Positions 18,065 to 25,381 of a DNA stretch of 64,000 nt are shown here, piece by piece. Both the position numbers and the translations under genes were made by a program. The notes beneath the pieces were generated by a model. It was not told the DNA's origin, made no database searches, and saw nothing but the letters and a program-made list of their open reading frames with translations. Every line of letters starts with the position of its first letter. The stretch's first letter is position 1. This DNA is from Gammaproteobacteria bacterium (GTDB lineage Bacteria > Pseudomonadota > Gammaproteobacteria > Steroidobacterales > GCA-2729495): assembly GCA_030583605.1 (NCBI GenBank), contig CP129466.1, positions 1,495,001 to 1,559,000 of the forward strand. Reading direction: 5' to 3'.

Positions 18065-20061
18065 CCTATCCGCTGGAGGCCCGGTTGCGGCCGGCGCACG
18101 AGCTCCGCGCCGCTACGGTCTCGGCACTGGCAGCGGCGTTGGTGTTATACAGCCCGGGACTCTTCCTGCTCGTGACTCCCTGGCACCTGCTCCTCGCGAC
18201 CGCACTGGCGAGTCACGCCGCATGGCGAGGTGCCGCAGGCCTGCGGACGCTGCGATATCGGGCCCACCTGCGGCGCAGGCGCCGCTACGACGTGGACTCC
18301 GCCGAGATCCCGTGGGCCGCCGATCGGCTCTTCCTGGGGCGCGGGTTTCAATGGGATCAACGCCACACGCAGCGCCTGTTCGAGGCGCGGCTGCCGAAGA
18401 ACGAGCCGCTGCTCGAAGCCGGCGTTCTTGGCAAGGCGCTGGAGGTCTTCTCGTCTGACTCGTCGGTCCCTGCCGGCGTCGGCGGCGATCCCGCCATCCA
18501 CGGCGTCGAACCCGACGAGGCCGAGATCTGGATGGACCTGGAAGACCGGGTGGGGCACACGCTGGTGCTCGGCACCACGCGGGTCGGCAAGACGCGCCTG
18601 GCCGAACTGCTGATCGCGCAGGACATCCGCCGCGGCGAGGTCGTGATCGTGTTCGATCCGAAGGGTGACGTCGATCTGCTGCGCCGCGTGTTCGCGGAAA
18701 CCGAGCGAGCCGGGCGCGGCGGCGAGTTCTTCATGTTCCACCTCGGGCACCCCGAGATCTCGGCGCGCTACAACCCGGTGGGCAGCTTCTCGCGCATCAC
18801 CGAGGTAGCGACCCGCATCGCGGGCCAGTTGCCGTCGGAAGGCCAGTCCGCCGCGTTCAAGGAGTTCGTCTGGCGCTTCGTGAACGTGATGGCGCGGGCG
18901 CTCGTCGCGCTCGGTCGCAAGCCCGACTACCAGGAGATCAACCGCTACGCGTCCGACGTCGAGCCGCTACTGATCGACTACTTCGAGTGCTGGCTCGATC
19001 GGGAGCCCTCCGCAGCGGGGTGGCGCGAGGAGCTGCGATCGCTGGCTATCGACAAGAAGAACCTCGACAAGGGCCTGCAGTCGCGCGGCGCACGGGCCGT
19101 CAGCCTCGTCGAGTACGCGCGGCGCAAGCGGCTCTACGACCCGATCGCGCACGCGCTCGCCTCGACGCTCAACTACGAGAAGAGCCACTTCGACAAGCTG
19201 GTGGCCTCGCTGCTGCCTCTGATGGAGAAGCTCACCACCGGCCGCACCGCCTCGCTGCTCTCGCCGGAGCTCGACGACCCGACCGACTGGCGCCCGGTGT
19301 TCGACTGGACCTCGGTGATCCACCTGGGCGGCATTGTCTACGTCGGGCTCGACGCGCTGTCCGACTACGAGGTGGCGGCAGCCGTCGGCAACTCGATGTT
19401 CGCGGATCTCACCAGCGTGGCGGGCAGCCTCTACAAGTTCGGCGCCGGTCGCGGCCTGCCGGGCGCGGTGACGCCGCGGCGGATCGCGATCCACGCCGAC
19501 GAGTTCAACGAGCTGATCGGCGATGAGTTCATCCCGCTGCTCAACAAGGCGGGCGGGGCAGGGTTCCAGGTGACGGCGTACACACAGACCTGGTCCGACG
19601 TGGAGGCGCGCATCGGCTCGCCCGCCAAGGCCGGGCAGATTGCCGGTAACTTCAACACCCTGGTCATGCTGCGGGTGAAGGAGGTGGCCACCGCTGAACT
19701 GCTGACCAGCCAGCTGCCGCAGGTGCACGTGACGTCGACGGTGGTGTCGTCGTCGGTGTCCGACACGAACGATCCGGTCGACTTCGCGGACTTCGCCAGC
19801 CGCAACGAGGATCGCATCGCGCCCGAGACCGTCCGGATGCTCGAGCCGACCGACCTGGTGCAACTGCCCAAGGGCGAGGCCTTCGCGCTGATCCACGGCG
19901 GCCAGCTGTACAAGATCCGCATGCCGCTGCCGTCGGCGGCGAGCGATCCGCTGATGCCGGTCAGCCTGGCGGCCATCGGCGCGACGCTGCGCGCCCGCTT
20001 CGACGGGCCGTGGAACCGGCCGGAAGCGGGCGTCGAGCCGGAGGATCGCGGTGTCGTCTAG
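18061..20061 (+). CDS. traD: Type IV coupling protein TraD
   Basis: 666 residues from an ATG overlapping the previous stop (ATGA). Two N-terminal membrane helices (about 18-55) are followed by a cytoplasmic FtsK/VirD4-type ATPase with Walker A GTTRVGKT at residues 171-178, Walker B-like VIVFDPKGDVDLL near 200, and IAIHADEFNEL near 480. It pumps the relaxosome DNA to the secretion channel. The C-terminus is short. Its neighbours, a MobH-type gene and a DUF4400 gene, are those of SXT/ICE-type coupling proteins. A long antisense frame is a shadow. Confidence 0.94.
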   Translation: MTYPLEARLRPAHELRAATVSALAAALVLYSPGLFLLVTPWHLLLATALASHAAWRGAAGLRTLRYRAHLRRRRRYDVDSAEIPWAADRLFLGRGFQWDQRHTQRLFEARLPKNEPLLEAGVLGKALEVFSSDSSVPAGVGGDPAIHGVEPDEAEIWMDLEDRVGHTLVLGTTRVGKTRLAELLIAQDIRRGEVVIVFDPKGDVDLLRRVFAETERAGRGGEFFMFHLGHPEISARYNPVGSFSRITEVATRIAGQLPSEGQSAAFKEFVWRFVNVMARALVALGRKPDYQEINRYASDVEPLLIDYFECWLDREPSAAGWREELRSLAIDKKNLDKGLQSRGARAVSLVEYARRKRLYDPIAHALASTLNYEKSHFDKLVASLLPLMEKLTTGRTASLLSPELDDPTDWRPVFDWTSVIHLGGIVYVGLDALSDYEVAAAVGNSMFADLTSVAGSLYKFGAGRGLPGAVTPRRIAIHADEFNELIGDEFIPLLNKAGGAGFQVTAYTQTWSDVEARIGSPAKAGQIAGNFNTLVMLRVKEVATAELLTSQLPQVHVTSTVVSSSVSDTNDPVDFADFASRNEDRIAPETVRMLEPTDLVQLPKGEAFALIHGGQLYKIRMPLPSAASDPLMPVSLAAIGATLRARFDGPWNRPEAGVEPEDRGVV

Positions 20062-20764
20062 GAACGCGGCCTTTCACGACGGGGCGCTTGCGGGGGTGCT
20101 GCTCAGCCCGCTGAAGCTGGCCTTCTCGCTGGCCCTGGGATTGGCGGCGCTCCTGCTGTGCGCCTCGATCCTCGACTGGGTGTTCGTGTTCAAGGTCTGG
20201 CCGCAAGGTATCGAACGGCTGCGCGAGCTGCTGGCGCACGACTTCGAGCAGGGTGTTGCCCTTGCCGCGCAGCAGGGTGCAGGACCCGGAGCCATCACTG
20301 TACCGGCGAATGCGCTGTACTCGATCGTGTTCGAGGCCACCGGCATCCACGACATGGGCACGCAGTTCGCCAACGGGTCAGCGCTGTCGATCCCGGACAC
20401 GATCATGCGGCGCAGCTATGTGTCGCACCGGGAGGGCATCGAGGCGGCCATGGTCGGCACGCAGCTCCTCGGCGTGCGCGCGGCGATCCTGGCGCGGTTC
20501 GCGCCGTTGCTCCTGCTCCTCTACGCCGTCGGCGCCGCCGACGGCTTCGCGCAGCGGGCGATCCGCCGGGCCTGCGGCGGACGCGAGTCGGCCGGCCTGT
20601 ATCACCGGGCGAAGTACCTGCAGGTGGCGGTGCTGGGGCTGGGCGGGGTTGCCCTGTTGATGTGGCCCGGGCCGCTGCAGTGGGAGCTTTGCGTGCCGCT
20701 CGGCGCGGTCCTGACGGGCGGTCTGGCCGGTGTGCAGTGGGCGTACTACAAGAAGCACATGTAG
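20051..20764 (+). CDS. DUF4400 / ICE membrane protein
   Basis: 237 residues with a GTG start preceded by GGAGG, overlapping the traD end by 11 nt. Four hydrophobic segments are visible (about 22-50, 140-165, 190-207, 213-230). This matches the DUF4400 family found next to traD in integrative conjugative elements, function unknown, possibly helping the coupling protein or exclusion. It is the last transfer gene on the plus strand. Confidence 0.8.
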   Translation: MSSRNAAFHDGALAGVLLSPLKLAFSLALGLAALLLCASILDWVFVFKVWPQGIERLRELLAHDFEQGVALAAQQGAGPGAITVPANALYSIVFEATGIHDMGTQFANGSALSIPDTIMRRSYVSHREGIEAAMVGTQLLGVRAAILARFAPLLLLLYAVGAADGFAQRAIRRACGGRESAGLYHRAKYLQVAVLGLGGVALLMWPGPLQWELCVPLGAVLTGGLAGVQWAYYKKHM

Positions 20765-20836
20765 ACGCGGAGACGCCAGAGCGTGTGGCGTTGCCCAATA
20801 TCGTATGGCGACTTCATCGCGTTGTTTTCCTCCGAG

Positions 20837-20865
20837 CCTTACCACCGACGGCGGTGATGGCAAGG
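20837..20865. terminator. Possible imperfect hairpin between convergent genes
   Basis: CCTTACCACCG and CGGTGATGGCAAGG can pair around a 4-nt loop with a small bulge. It lies between the convergent DUF4400 and DUF6527 genes. There is no T-run on either strand, so it is at best a weak terminator. Confidence 0.25.
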
Positions 20866-20885
20866 ACACAGCAGATGCGAGCAGG

Positions 20886-21362
20886 TCAACTGGAGGTCTT
20901 CAACCAGGCAATGAGCTTCGCCCACAGGCCACGCCCGTCACGAATACGGGAATCGGCCCCTGTTGGCAGTGGCCTATCGGAAGGACGCGTTGGATCGGAG
21001 TTCGGCGCCGACGGCGTCGAGGCACCGTAGTACCGAGCCTTTGCCGCGCGATCGTGGGCCCGGCCGGCCTCGATCCGATCCCGGGACATCTGCCCGGCCC
21101 AGTGAACCCTGTTACGTCTGATCCAGTAGTGCGATCGACAGGGGAGGCTCCAGTTTCCGATGGACGGGTCGAGCGACACGGTTTCACCGTCGCAGACCAG
21201 CTTCCAGTCGGTGGGGGAGATTGGCGTCACGACTTCCTTGCCACATCCGCAGCAACAGAGGTGGGACGCCGTCGAATAGGCCAATGAGACGTAGAGAACG
21301 CCATCTTGCAGGGTCGTCGGTATGAACTCGACGAACTGTGGGGTGAGTGCGTTGCGCTTCAC
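20886..21362 (-). CDS. DUF6527 protein of the ubiquitin-like operon
   Basis: 158 residues from a GTG (21360-21362) that overlaps the E1-like stop (GTGA). The core has a putative zinc-binding set: HLCCCGCGKEV near residues 35-45, then SLDPSIGNWSLPCRSHYWIRRN near 65-85. This matches DUF6527, a family known next to prokaryotic ubiquitin-like/E1 genes. Its biochemical role is not established to my knowledge; a metal-binding partner or ligase-like adaptor is possible. The C-terminus is basic with an amphipathic end (LWAKLIAWLKTSS). It is the last gene of the operon. Confidence 0.75.
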   Translation of the reverse strand: MKRNALTPQFVEFIPTTLQDGVLYVSLAYSTASHLCCCGCGKEVVTPISPTDWKLVCDGETVSLDPSIGNWSLPCRSHYWIRRNRVHWAGQMSRDRIEAGRAHDRAAKARYYGASTPSAPNSDPTRPSDRPLPTGADSRIRDGRGLWAKLIAWLKTSS

Positions 21363-22540
21363 AGGAGGTCGTCGCTGGTCAACAGGTTGGAGCTCGTCGT
21401 GTACGTCGTGTTGTGCTCCTTCTCCAGGTCCTGGTAGAAGCCGCAAAGCTTCTTCCACTTGATCACCGCCAAGGCCGCATTGAGCGCATTCAGGTCGGCC
21501 ACCTGAATGTTCTTGTCGTACGGGTTGTCGCCGTTGTTGTCAGCGAAGGACACCCGCTTCGAGAAGTGGTCACGCTTGTCCGGTGTGCTCGTTGTTACTC
21601 GGCATATCGCCCAGAGCGCCAGCGGCTCCGGGACCATCTCAACGCCGATGCCGACATCGATGAACGACATTGCACCGGTGCTGAGCCGGTCCACGATCAG
21701 CTTCTTTGCCGGACCGTTATCGAGGCAGAGGAAGACGAAATCGAAGCCGAGAAGTACTTCGACGTTTTCCTCGGAGACGTGCTCCTCGTGCGCGACGATG
21801 CCGCGGCGCATCCTGGAGTAGAGCGCCCGGAAGTAGGCCACCTTGCTGAGACCTCGCGTCAGATCGTCCAGCGACGCTGCCGATGGGGCTCGAAACGCGT
21901 TGTGCTGCAGGAAGGCATCGGCATCGAATAGGTGAATTTCTCGTACCGGCGTCTTGGCCACCAGATCGAGGACGTACGAGCCGGTTCCACCCAGTCCGAC
22001 AATCGCGACGCGCGACGATTTGAGCTTATCGCTGACTGCCAAGATGCCGGCGCGACTGGACGCCGTATCGAGGTACTCGAACACGCTCTGTTCTGGCAAT
22101 GCGGCGACTGGCTTGAAAGTCCGCGCCGTCGCGGTGGGATCGACGGACTGGGCGGGTGCGCTAACGATATCGATGTAGCGCGTCATCTTTTGGTGGTAGT
22201 TCGCGTAGCCCTGCGCCGGCTTGTTCGAGAACGAGTGGTTGACCACGATGTCCTGTGCGAGCTGCGTGCTCTGGCTGGTGTGCTTGATCTGCGGGATCTC
22301 TCTGCCGTCCTTCTGACAGGGATGTTCGCCCACGAACCAGGCAACGTGATTGCCTGGAGTGGTGGTCACGTCACCCGCCAGGGTCAGGTCGGACACCAGC
22401 GTGCCTCGGCCGACGACGCCCCTCGAGTTCAGGTAAGGAACCGAGTGGATCAGCAGGTGATTCGAGCGAACCTCTACCTCGTAGCCCTCATCCTGCAGCT
22501 GCCGAAGGTCTACGCTACGACTTATCAGTTCGTGCGACAT
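21359..22540 (-). CDS. E1-like ThiF-family adenylyltransferase with E2-like N-terminal domain
   Basis: 393 residues. Residues about 1-150 form a separate domain with VAWFVGEHPCQKDG (HPC at 73-75), reminiscent of the HP motif of E2/UBC folds and of DUF6791. Residues 160-393 are a ThiF/MoeB/E1 domain: glycine loop VGLGGTGSYV (181-190), FDAD (205-208) for the ATP ribose, and LCLDN (271-275). It probably adenylates the C-terminus of the small Ubl encoded just upstream (26-nt overlap) and may also carry out transfer. No thiamine or molybdopterin genes lie nearby, so a metabolic ThiF or MoeB role is unlikely. Ligase activity and E2 identity are inference. Confidence 0.85.
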   Translation of the reverse strand: MSHELISRSVDLRQLQDEGYEVEVRSNHLLIHSVPYLNSRGVVGRGTLVSDLTLAGDVTTTPGNHVAWFVGEHPCQKDGREIPQIKHTSQSTQLAQDIVVNHSFSNKPAQGYANYHQKMTRYIDIVSAPAQSVDPTATARTFKPVAALPEQSVFEYLDTASSRAGILAVSDKLKSSRVAIVGLGGTGSYVLDLVAKTPVREIHLFDADAFLQHNAFRAPSAASLDDLTRGLSKVAYFRALYSRMRRGIVAHEEHVSEENVEVLLGFDFVFLCLDNGPAKKLIVDRLSTGAMSFIDVGIGVEMVPEPLALWAICRVTTSTPDKRDHFSKRVSFADNNGDNPYDKNIQVADLNALNAALAVIKWKKLCGFYQDLEKEHNTTYTTSSNLLTSDDLL

Positions 22541-22796
22541 TGAAGATCATTCCCTCCTTGACCTTCACCGTATCGCCCTCGACGAGCGTGCCTTCGGGCT
22601 TGCTTCCGTGCCCACGCTTGTAGGTGACGGTGTACACGGTCGTGTCGTTGAAGACAGCGTCTTCGAAGGCCAGGCGCACGACGTCGACGAACGACAGTTC
22701 CTTAGCGGCGACTTCCTTCTGGCGACCGTTGACGACGATGGTCGTCGGCTTCTGGTGGCCGGCGGGCTGGTGTTCAAGTTCGGTGGTGGTGGTCAT
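22515..22796 (-). CDS. Ubiquitin-like protein (Multiubiquitin family, single domain)
   Basis: 93 residues from the ATG at 22794-22796; a GTG at 22808 is an alternative. After a 15-residue polar leader, a single beta-grasp-like domain carries IVVNGRQKEVAAKELSF, VVRLAF, TVYTVTYKRG and GDTVKVKEGMIFNV, the signature of the Multiubiquitin family (PF14452). The protein ends in RTDKS, with no terminal Gly-Gly and no trailing peptide to be trimmed, and no JAB peptidase gene is nearby. It is the presumed substrate of the E1-like enzyme encoded next. Confidence 0.82.
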   Translation of the reverse strand: MTTTTELEHQPAGHQKPTTIVVNGRQKEVAAKELSFVDVVRLAFEDAVFNDTTVYTVTYKRGHGSKPEGTLVEGDTVKVKEGMIFNVARTDKS

Positions 22797-22804
22797 CGGT
22801 TGCC

Positions 22805-22951
22805 TCACTTTCCCTGTGGCTTTCGCTTCATGGTTTCGACCGTCGTCGTGCTCGGCCGGCGCTGGGCCTCGCGAACGGGAATGAACTGACCGGACTTGGC
22901 ATCGCGGCCGATCTTCTGGCTTTGCTGGTTACGGTTTGCGTTCTGGCGCAT
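22805..22951 (-). CDS. Small basic protein heading the Ubl genes
   Basis: 48 residues. The start ATG at 22949-22951 has a textbook AAGGAG six bases upstream, which decides it over the longer reading from 23008. The sequence is basic and contains GRDAKSGQFIPVREAQRRPSTT, a short motif seen in many small bacterial proteins of unknown role. It is the first gene after the operator at 23015-23036 and directly abuts the Ubl gene, so it belongs to that operon. Function unknown; a conjugation target or partner of the Ubl is possible. Confidence 0.65.
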   Translation of the reverse strand: MRQNANRNQQSQKIGRDAKSGQFIPVREAQRRPSTTTVETMKRKPQGK

Positions 22952-23014
22952 ACAGATCTCCTTGCATCGCTTTGCCCGGCTGAGGTCCGCGCCGATCGCG
23001 TCCCGCAAATCAGC

Positions 23015-23036
23015 CGATACGCGGATTAGCGTATCG
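23015..23036. promoter_or_regulatory. Operator-like inverted repeat before the Ubl genes
   Basis: CGATACGC and GCGTATCG are perfect 8-bp inverted arms around a 6-bp spacer. Read on the minus strand, bases 23033-23018 are TACGCTAATCCGCGTA, which match 14 of 16 positions of a site in front of the xre gene (24149-24164). This indicates that the same regulator acts on both promoters; the regulator is most likely the XRE protein of this operon. Confidence 0.65.
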
Positions 23037-23081
23037 CAACCCGAAAGATGGATGCAAGGGGCGACCGCGCCGGCCGTACCT

Positions 23082-23801
23082 TCAGGAGAAGAGCGATTGG
23101 TTCGGGGCGGCTTCGGTGACCAGGTTCAGCTTGAGCAGGCGAACCCGGGCGGCATCTGCCGACACCTTGAAGGCACTCACGACCTGAGAGATCAAGTCGG
23201 TACCAGCGGCCGCCTGCAGCGACACCGCGCCGAAGATGCCATGGTCCTCAGCAAACCTGCGGCAGAGGGTAAGCACCGCAGTCTTCGGCATCAGGATCGC
23301 GCCGCAGACGTAACCCGCCTGCCACTCCATCCAGTCCGTCTGCGCCGCGTCAAGCATCGAATCGCGCTTGCAGATGACCTTGTCGCGATTTGGCTGTTGG
23401 CGCAGCAGGTCGGGCGGCGGTGGCTCCACTTCCCAGAGGTAGGCGTGGAAATGGACATGGCCCCATTCGTGCGTCAGGGTTGTGCGAAGGCGGTTCTCGC
23501 GGCGCTCGTCTTCGGTGAGGACCGAGGCGATCTTCACCGCCGGCTTTCGGCCTAGCTTGAACTCGGTGACGCCTTCAACGTCCGGGCCGTAGATCGAGAG
23601 GTCTGCGTAGACGTCGAGGTCCTCCGCATCCCGTTCGATCAGCTTCTTGAGGTCCTCGGTGTCGACGGGATAACGGGCTTCGCCGTACAGCCCTTTCAGA
23701 AAGCCCGTGATGACGGATTCGCATTCGCGATCCAGCTCCTCCGGCTTGTAGTGCGGGCGTTGCTGAAACCTGCCCGTCTGATCGCGAACGTAGGTCACCA
23801 T
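23082..23801 (-). CDS. ImmA/IrrE-family metallopeptidase
   Basis: 239 residues with the zinc motif HEWGH at 111-115 in a TTLTHEWGHVHFH context and downstream WMEWQAGYVCGAILMP, where the glutamate is a likely third ligand. This is the ImmA/IrrE (DUF955) family, which cleaves or releases XRE-type repressors in mobile elements (ImmR/ImmA) and damage responses (DdrO/IrrE). It starts 3 nt after the xre gene stop, so the two are co-translated. It probably controls the activity of that XRE protein and hence the Ubl operon. Confidence 0.88.
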   Translation of the reverse strand: MVTYVRDQTGRFQQRPHYKPEELDRECESVITGFLKGLYGEARYPVDTEDLKKLIERDAEDLDVYADLSIYGPDVEGVTEFKLGRKPAVKIASVLTEDERRENRLRTTLTHEWGHVHFHAYLWEVEPPPPDLLRQQPNRDKVICKRDSMLDAAQTDWMEWQAGYVCGAILMPKTAVLTLCRRFAEDHGIFGAVSLQAAAGTDLISQVVSAFKVSADAARVRLLKLNLVTEAAPNQSLFS

Positions 23802-23804
23802 CGG

Positions 23805-24134
23805 TCACTTCTTCTGCGGCTTGCGGAAGGCGAGGAACGCCGCTTTCACCGCGTCCTCCGAGAGGTTCTTTCGGCGAATCTCCTCGGGAAGTTTGCCGGC
23901 AAGGTAGCTGAGGTAGTCGGCGTCAATCTTCAGTACCTTCGCGAACTGCTGGATCAGGTGGTCCGACGACGGATTGCGGCGGTCGCGTTCGATGTCGTTG
24001 AGGTACTGAGGTGAGATTGGTTCGTCGTCCTCCTCGCGGAGAATCTGTGACGCAAGCTCCTTCTGGCTCATCTGCAGCTTCTTGCGGGCGTCTGCGATGT
24101 ACCTTCCAAACGTGACAGGGTCGGTTTGACTCAT
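23805..24134 (-). CDS. XRE-family helix-turn-helix regulator
   Basis: 109 residues. An N-terminal HTH of the Cro/C1 type (about 8-72) carries KLQMSQKELASQI and SPQYLNDIERDRRNPS, then a short C-terminal tail. The ATG at 24132-24134 is chosen over an upstream TTG. It leads the minus-strand operon xre-immA-like-small gene-Ubl-E1-DUF6527. A 16-bp operator lies just upstream of its start and again before the Ubl genes, so it probably represses both. Confidence 0.9.
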   Translation of the reverse strand: MSQTDPVTFGRYIADARKKLQMSQKELASQILREEDDEPISPQYLNDIERDRRNPSSDHLIQQFAKVLKIDADYLSYLAGKLPEEIRRKNLSEDAVKAAFLAFRKPQKK

Positions 24135-24148
24135 GGGCAATCAGCTTG

Positions 24149-24164
24149 TCCGCTAATCAGCGTA
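24149..24164. promoter_or_regulatory. Operator-like site before the xre gene
   Basis: TCCGCTAATCAGCGTA contains the dyad CGCT-AATC-AGCG and lies 15 nt upstream of the xre start. It differs at only two positions from the site before the Ubl genes (23018-23033 read on the minus strand). Likely target of autoregulation by the XRE protein. Confidence 0.65.
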
Positions 24165-24329
24165 GTTCTCTAGAATAGTCGAGAGGCTCGCAGGGCACAA
24201 GGTGGGGCGGCGCTTCGTCGCTTACGCCGGCGCGCTCCGACATCACGACGGGGGAGGCGCGTCTGGGCGTCCGGTCACGTTGTTCCGCGCCGGGCCGGAG
24301 GTCTTACGCGACAGCGAGATAACGCCATC

Positions 24330-24360
24330 TTGCACGATAACAATGCTCGTGTTATCGTGC
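24330..24360 (+). promoter_or_regulatory. Promoter with embedded perfect inverted repeat for the AbiE-like pair
   Basis: A -35 TTGCAC (24330-24335) and -10 TATCGT (24353-24358) are 17 bp apart. Overlapping them, GCACGATAAC (24332-24341) and GTTATCGTGC (24351-24360) are perfect 10-bp inverted repeats with a 9-bp spacer. The coding start lies only 7 nt after the second arm, so the transcript has almost no leader. Arms covering both promoter boxes fit autorepression by the antitoxin, as known for AbiEi. Confidence 0.7.
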
Positions 24361-24367
24361 GATTGCC

Positions 24368-25381
24368 ATGTTAGAAAAAGCCCCCACCAAGCGTGCTGAG
24401 GACGCTGACGTCCACGCCTATCTGCACGAGACCTTGGGAATCACGCCCAAGGTTCGCGCGTGGGCGGGCGCCGGCAAGCTGCCCTATTTCCTGCAGGAAG
24501 CGTTCGAGGTCCGGGAACTGAAGCTCCTGGATCGCCAGATTCTCCTGGCGATTGATCAACGGGCCGACCGACCGGGGCTCGCCAACGTTCGAGGCCAGAT
24601 TGACAAGCTGCGACAGCTTGCCGGGATGCCGGTGGTCTACGTCACGCGCACCCTTGCGTCCTACGAGCGCAAGCGCCTCATCGAGCAGAAGGTGCCGTTC
24701 CTGGTGCCAGGCAACCAGCTCTATCTGCCAGATCTCGGGATCGACCTGCGCGAGTACTTTCGCAAGCCGACGGTTGCTGCGCACACCGCGCTCAGCCCGG
24801 CGACGCAGGCGATGCTGATCGCCGTCCTGCTGCAAAGGCCGTGGCGCACCGAGTGGCAGCCTGCCGAGGTGGTCAACGAGCTGGGCTACACAGCGATGAC
24901 CCTGTCGCGAGCGGTCAAGGAGCTCACGGCCGCCGGCATTGCGACCTTGCGCACCGAGGGGAGGGTGCGATGGCTCCATACGGAGCGCACGGCCGCGCAG
25001 ACCTGGGAGCACGCGAGACCGATGCTGCGCAGCCCGGTCAAGCGTCAGGTCTGGATGCTTCCCCCTCCGAAGGGGAGGCCGCGTCCGTTGAGGCTCGCGG
25101 GTCTGAGCGCGCTCGCGCGGTTTTCGATGCTCACTGAACCTCAGTGGCCGACCTACGCCGTCGGCCACGCGGAGTGGAAGGCGGCGACACAGGCCGGCTT
25201 CGAGACGCTGCCCGAGCCGCTGCCGGGTGCCTGCGAATGGGAACTCTGGCACTACAGCCCAGCAATCGTGCGCGACGGCGATACCGTCGATCCGCTCTCC
25301 TTGACACTCAGCCTGCAGGGCAACCAGGACGAGCGTGTTCAACTCGCGCTGGATGAACTCAAGGGGCGCTTTCCGTGGTGA
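24368..25381 (+). CDS. AbiEi-like winged-helix antitoxin/regulator
   Basis: 337 residues. The middle carries two winged-helix-like parts: VRGQIDKLRQLAGMPVVYVTRTLASYERKRLI (about 80-111) and a TEWQPAEVVNELGYTAMTLSRAVKELTAAG stretch (about 160-190). The C-terminal half is beta-rich. The gene overlaps the following nucleotidyltransferase gene by 7 nt, the antitoxin-then-toxin layout of type IV AbiE systems. A perfect inverted repeat covers its promoter. Family assignment rests on layout and HTH content; the long form is larger than classical AbiEi. Confidence 0.6.
   Translation: MLEKAPTKRAEDADVHAYLHETLGITPKVRAWAGAGKLPYFLQEAFEVRELKLLDRQILLAIDQRADRPGLANVRGQIDKLRQLAGMPVVYVTRTLASYERKRLIEQKVPFLVPGNQLYLPDLGIDLREYFRKPTVAAHTALSPATQAMLIAVLLQRPWRTEWQPAEVVNELGYTAMTLSRAVKELTAAGIATLRTEGRVRWLHTERTAAQTWEHARPMLRSPVKRQVWMLPPPKGRPRPLRLAGLSALARFSMLTEPQWPTYAVGHAEWKAATQAGFETLPEPLPGACEWELWHYSPAIVRDGDTVDPLSLTLSLQGNQDERVQLALDELKGRFPW

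Noticed and set aside
22515..22540. ThiF-type protein as a thiamine or molybdopterin enzyme
   Set aside because: No thi or moe genes nearby; the partner is a Multiubiquitin-family protein and DUF6527, pointing to a Ubl system.
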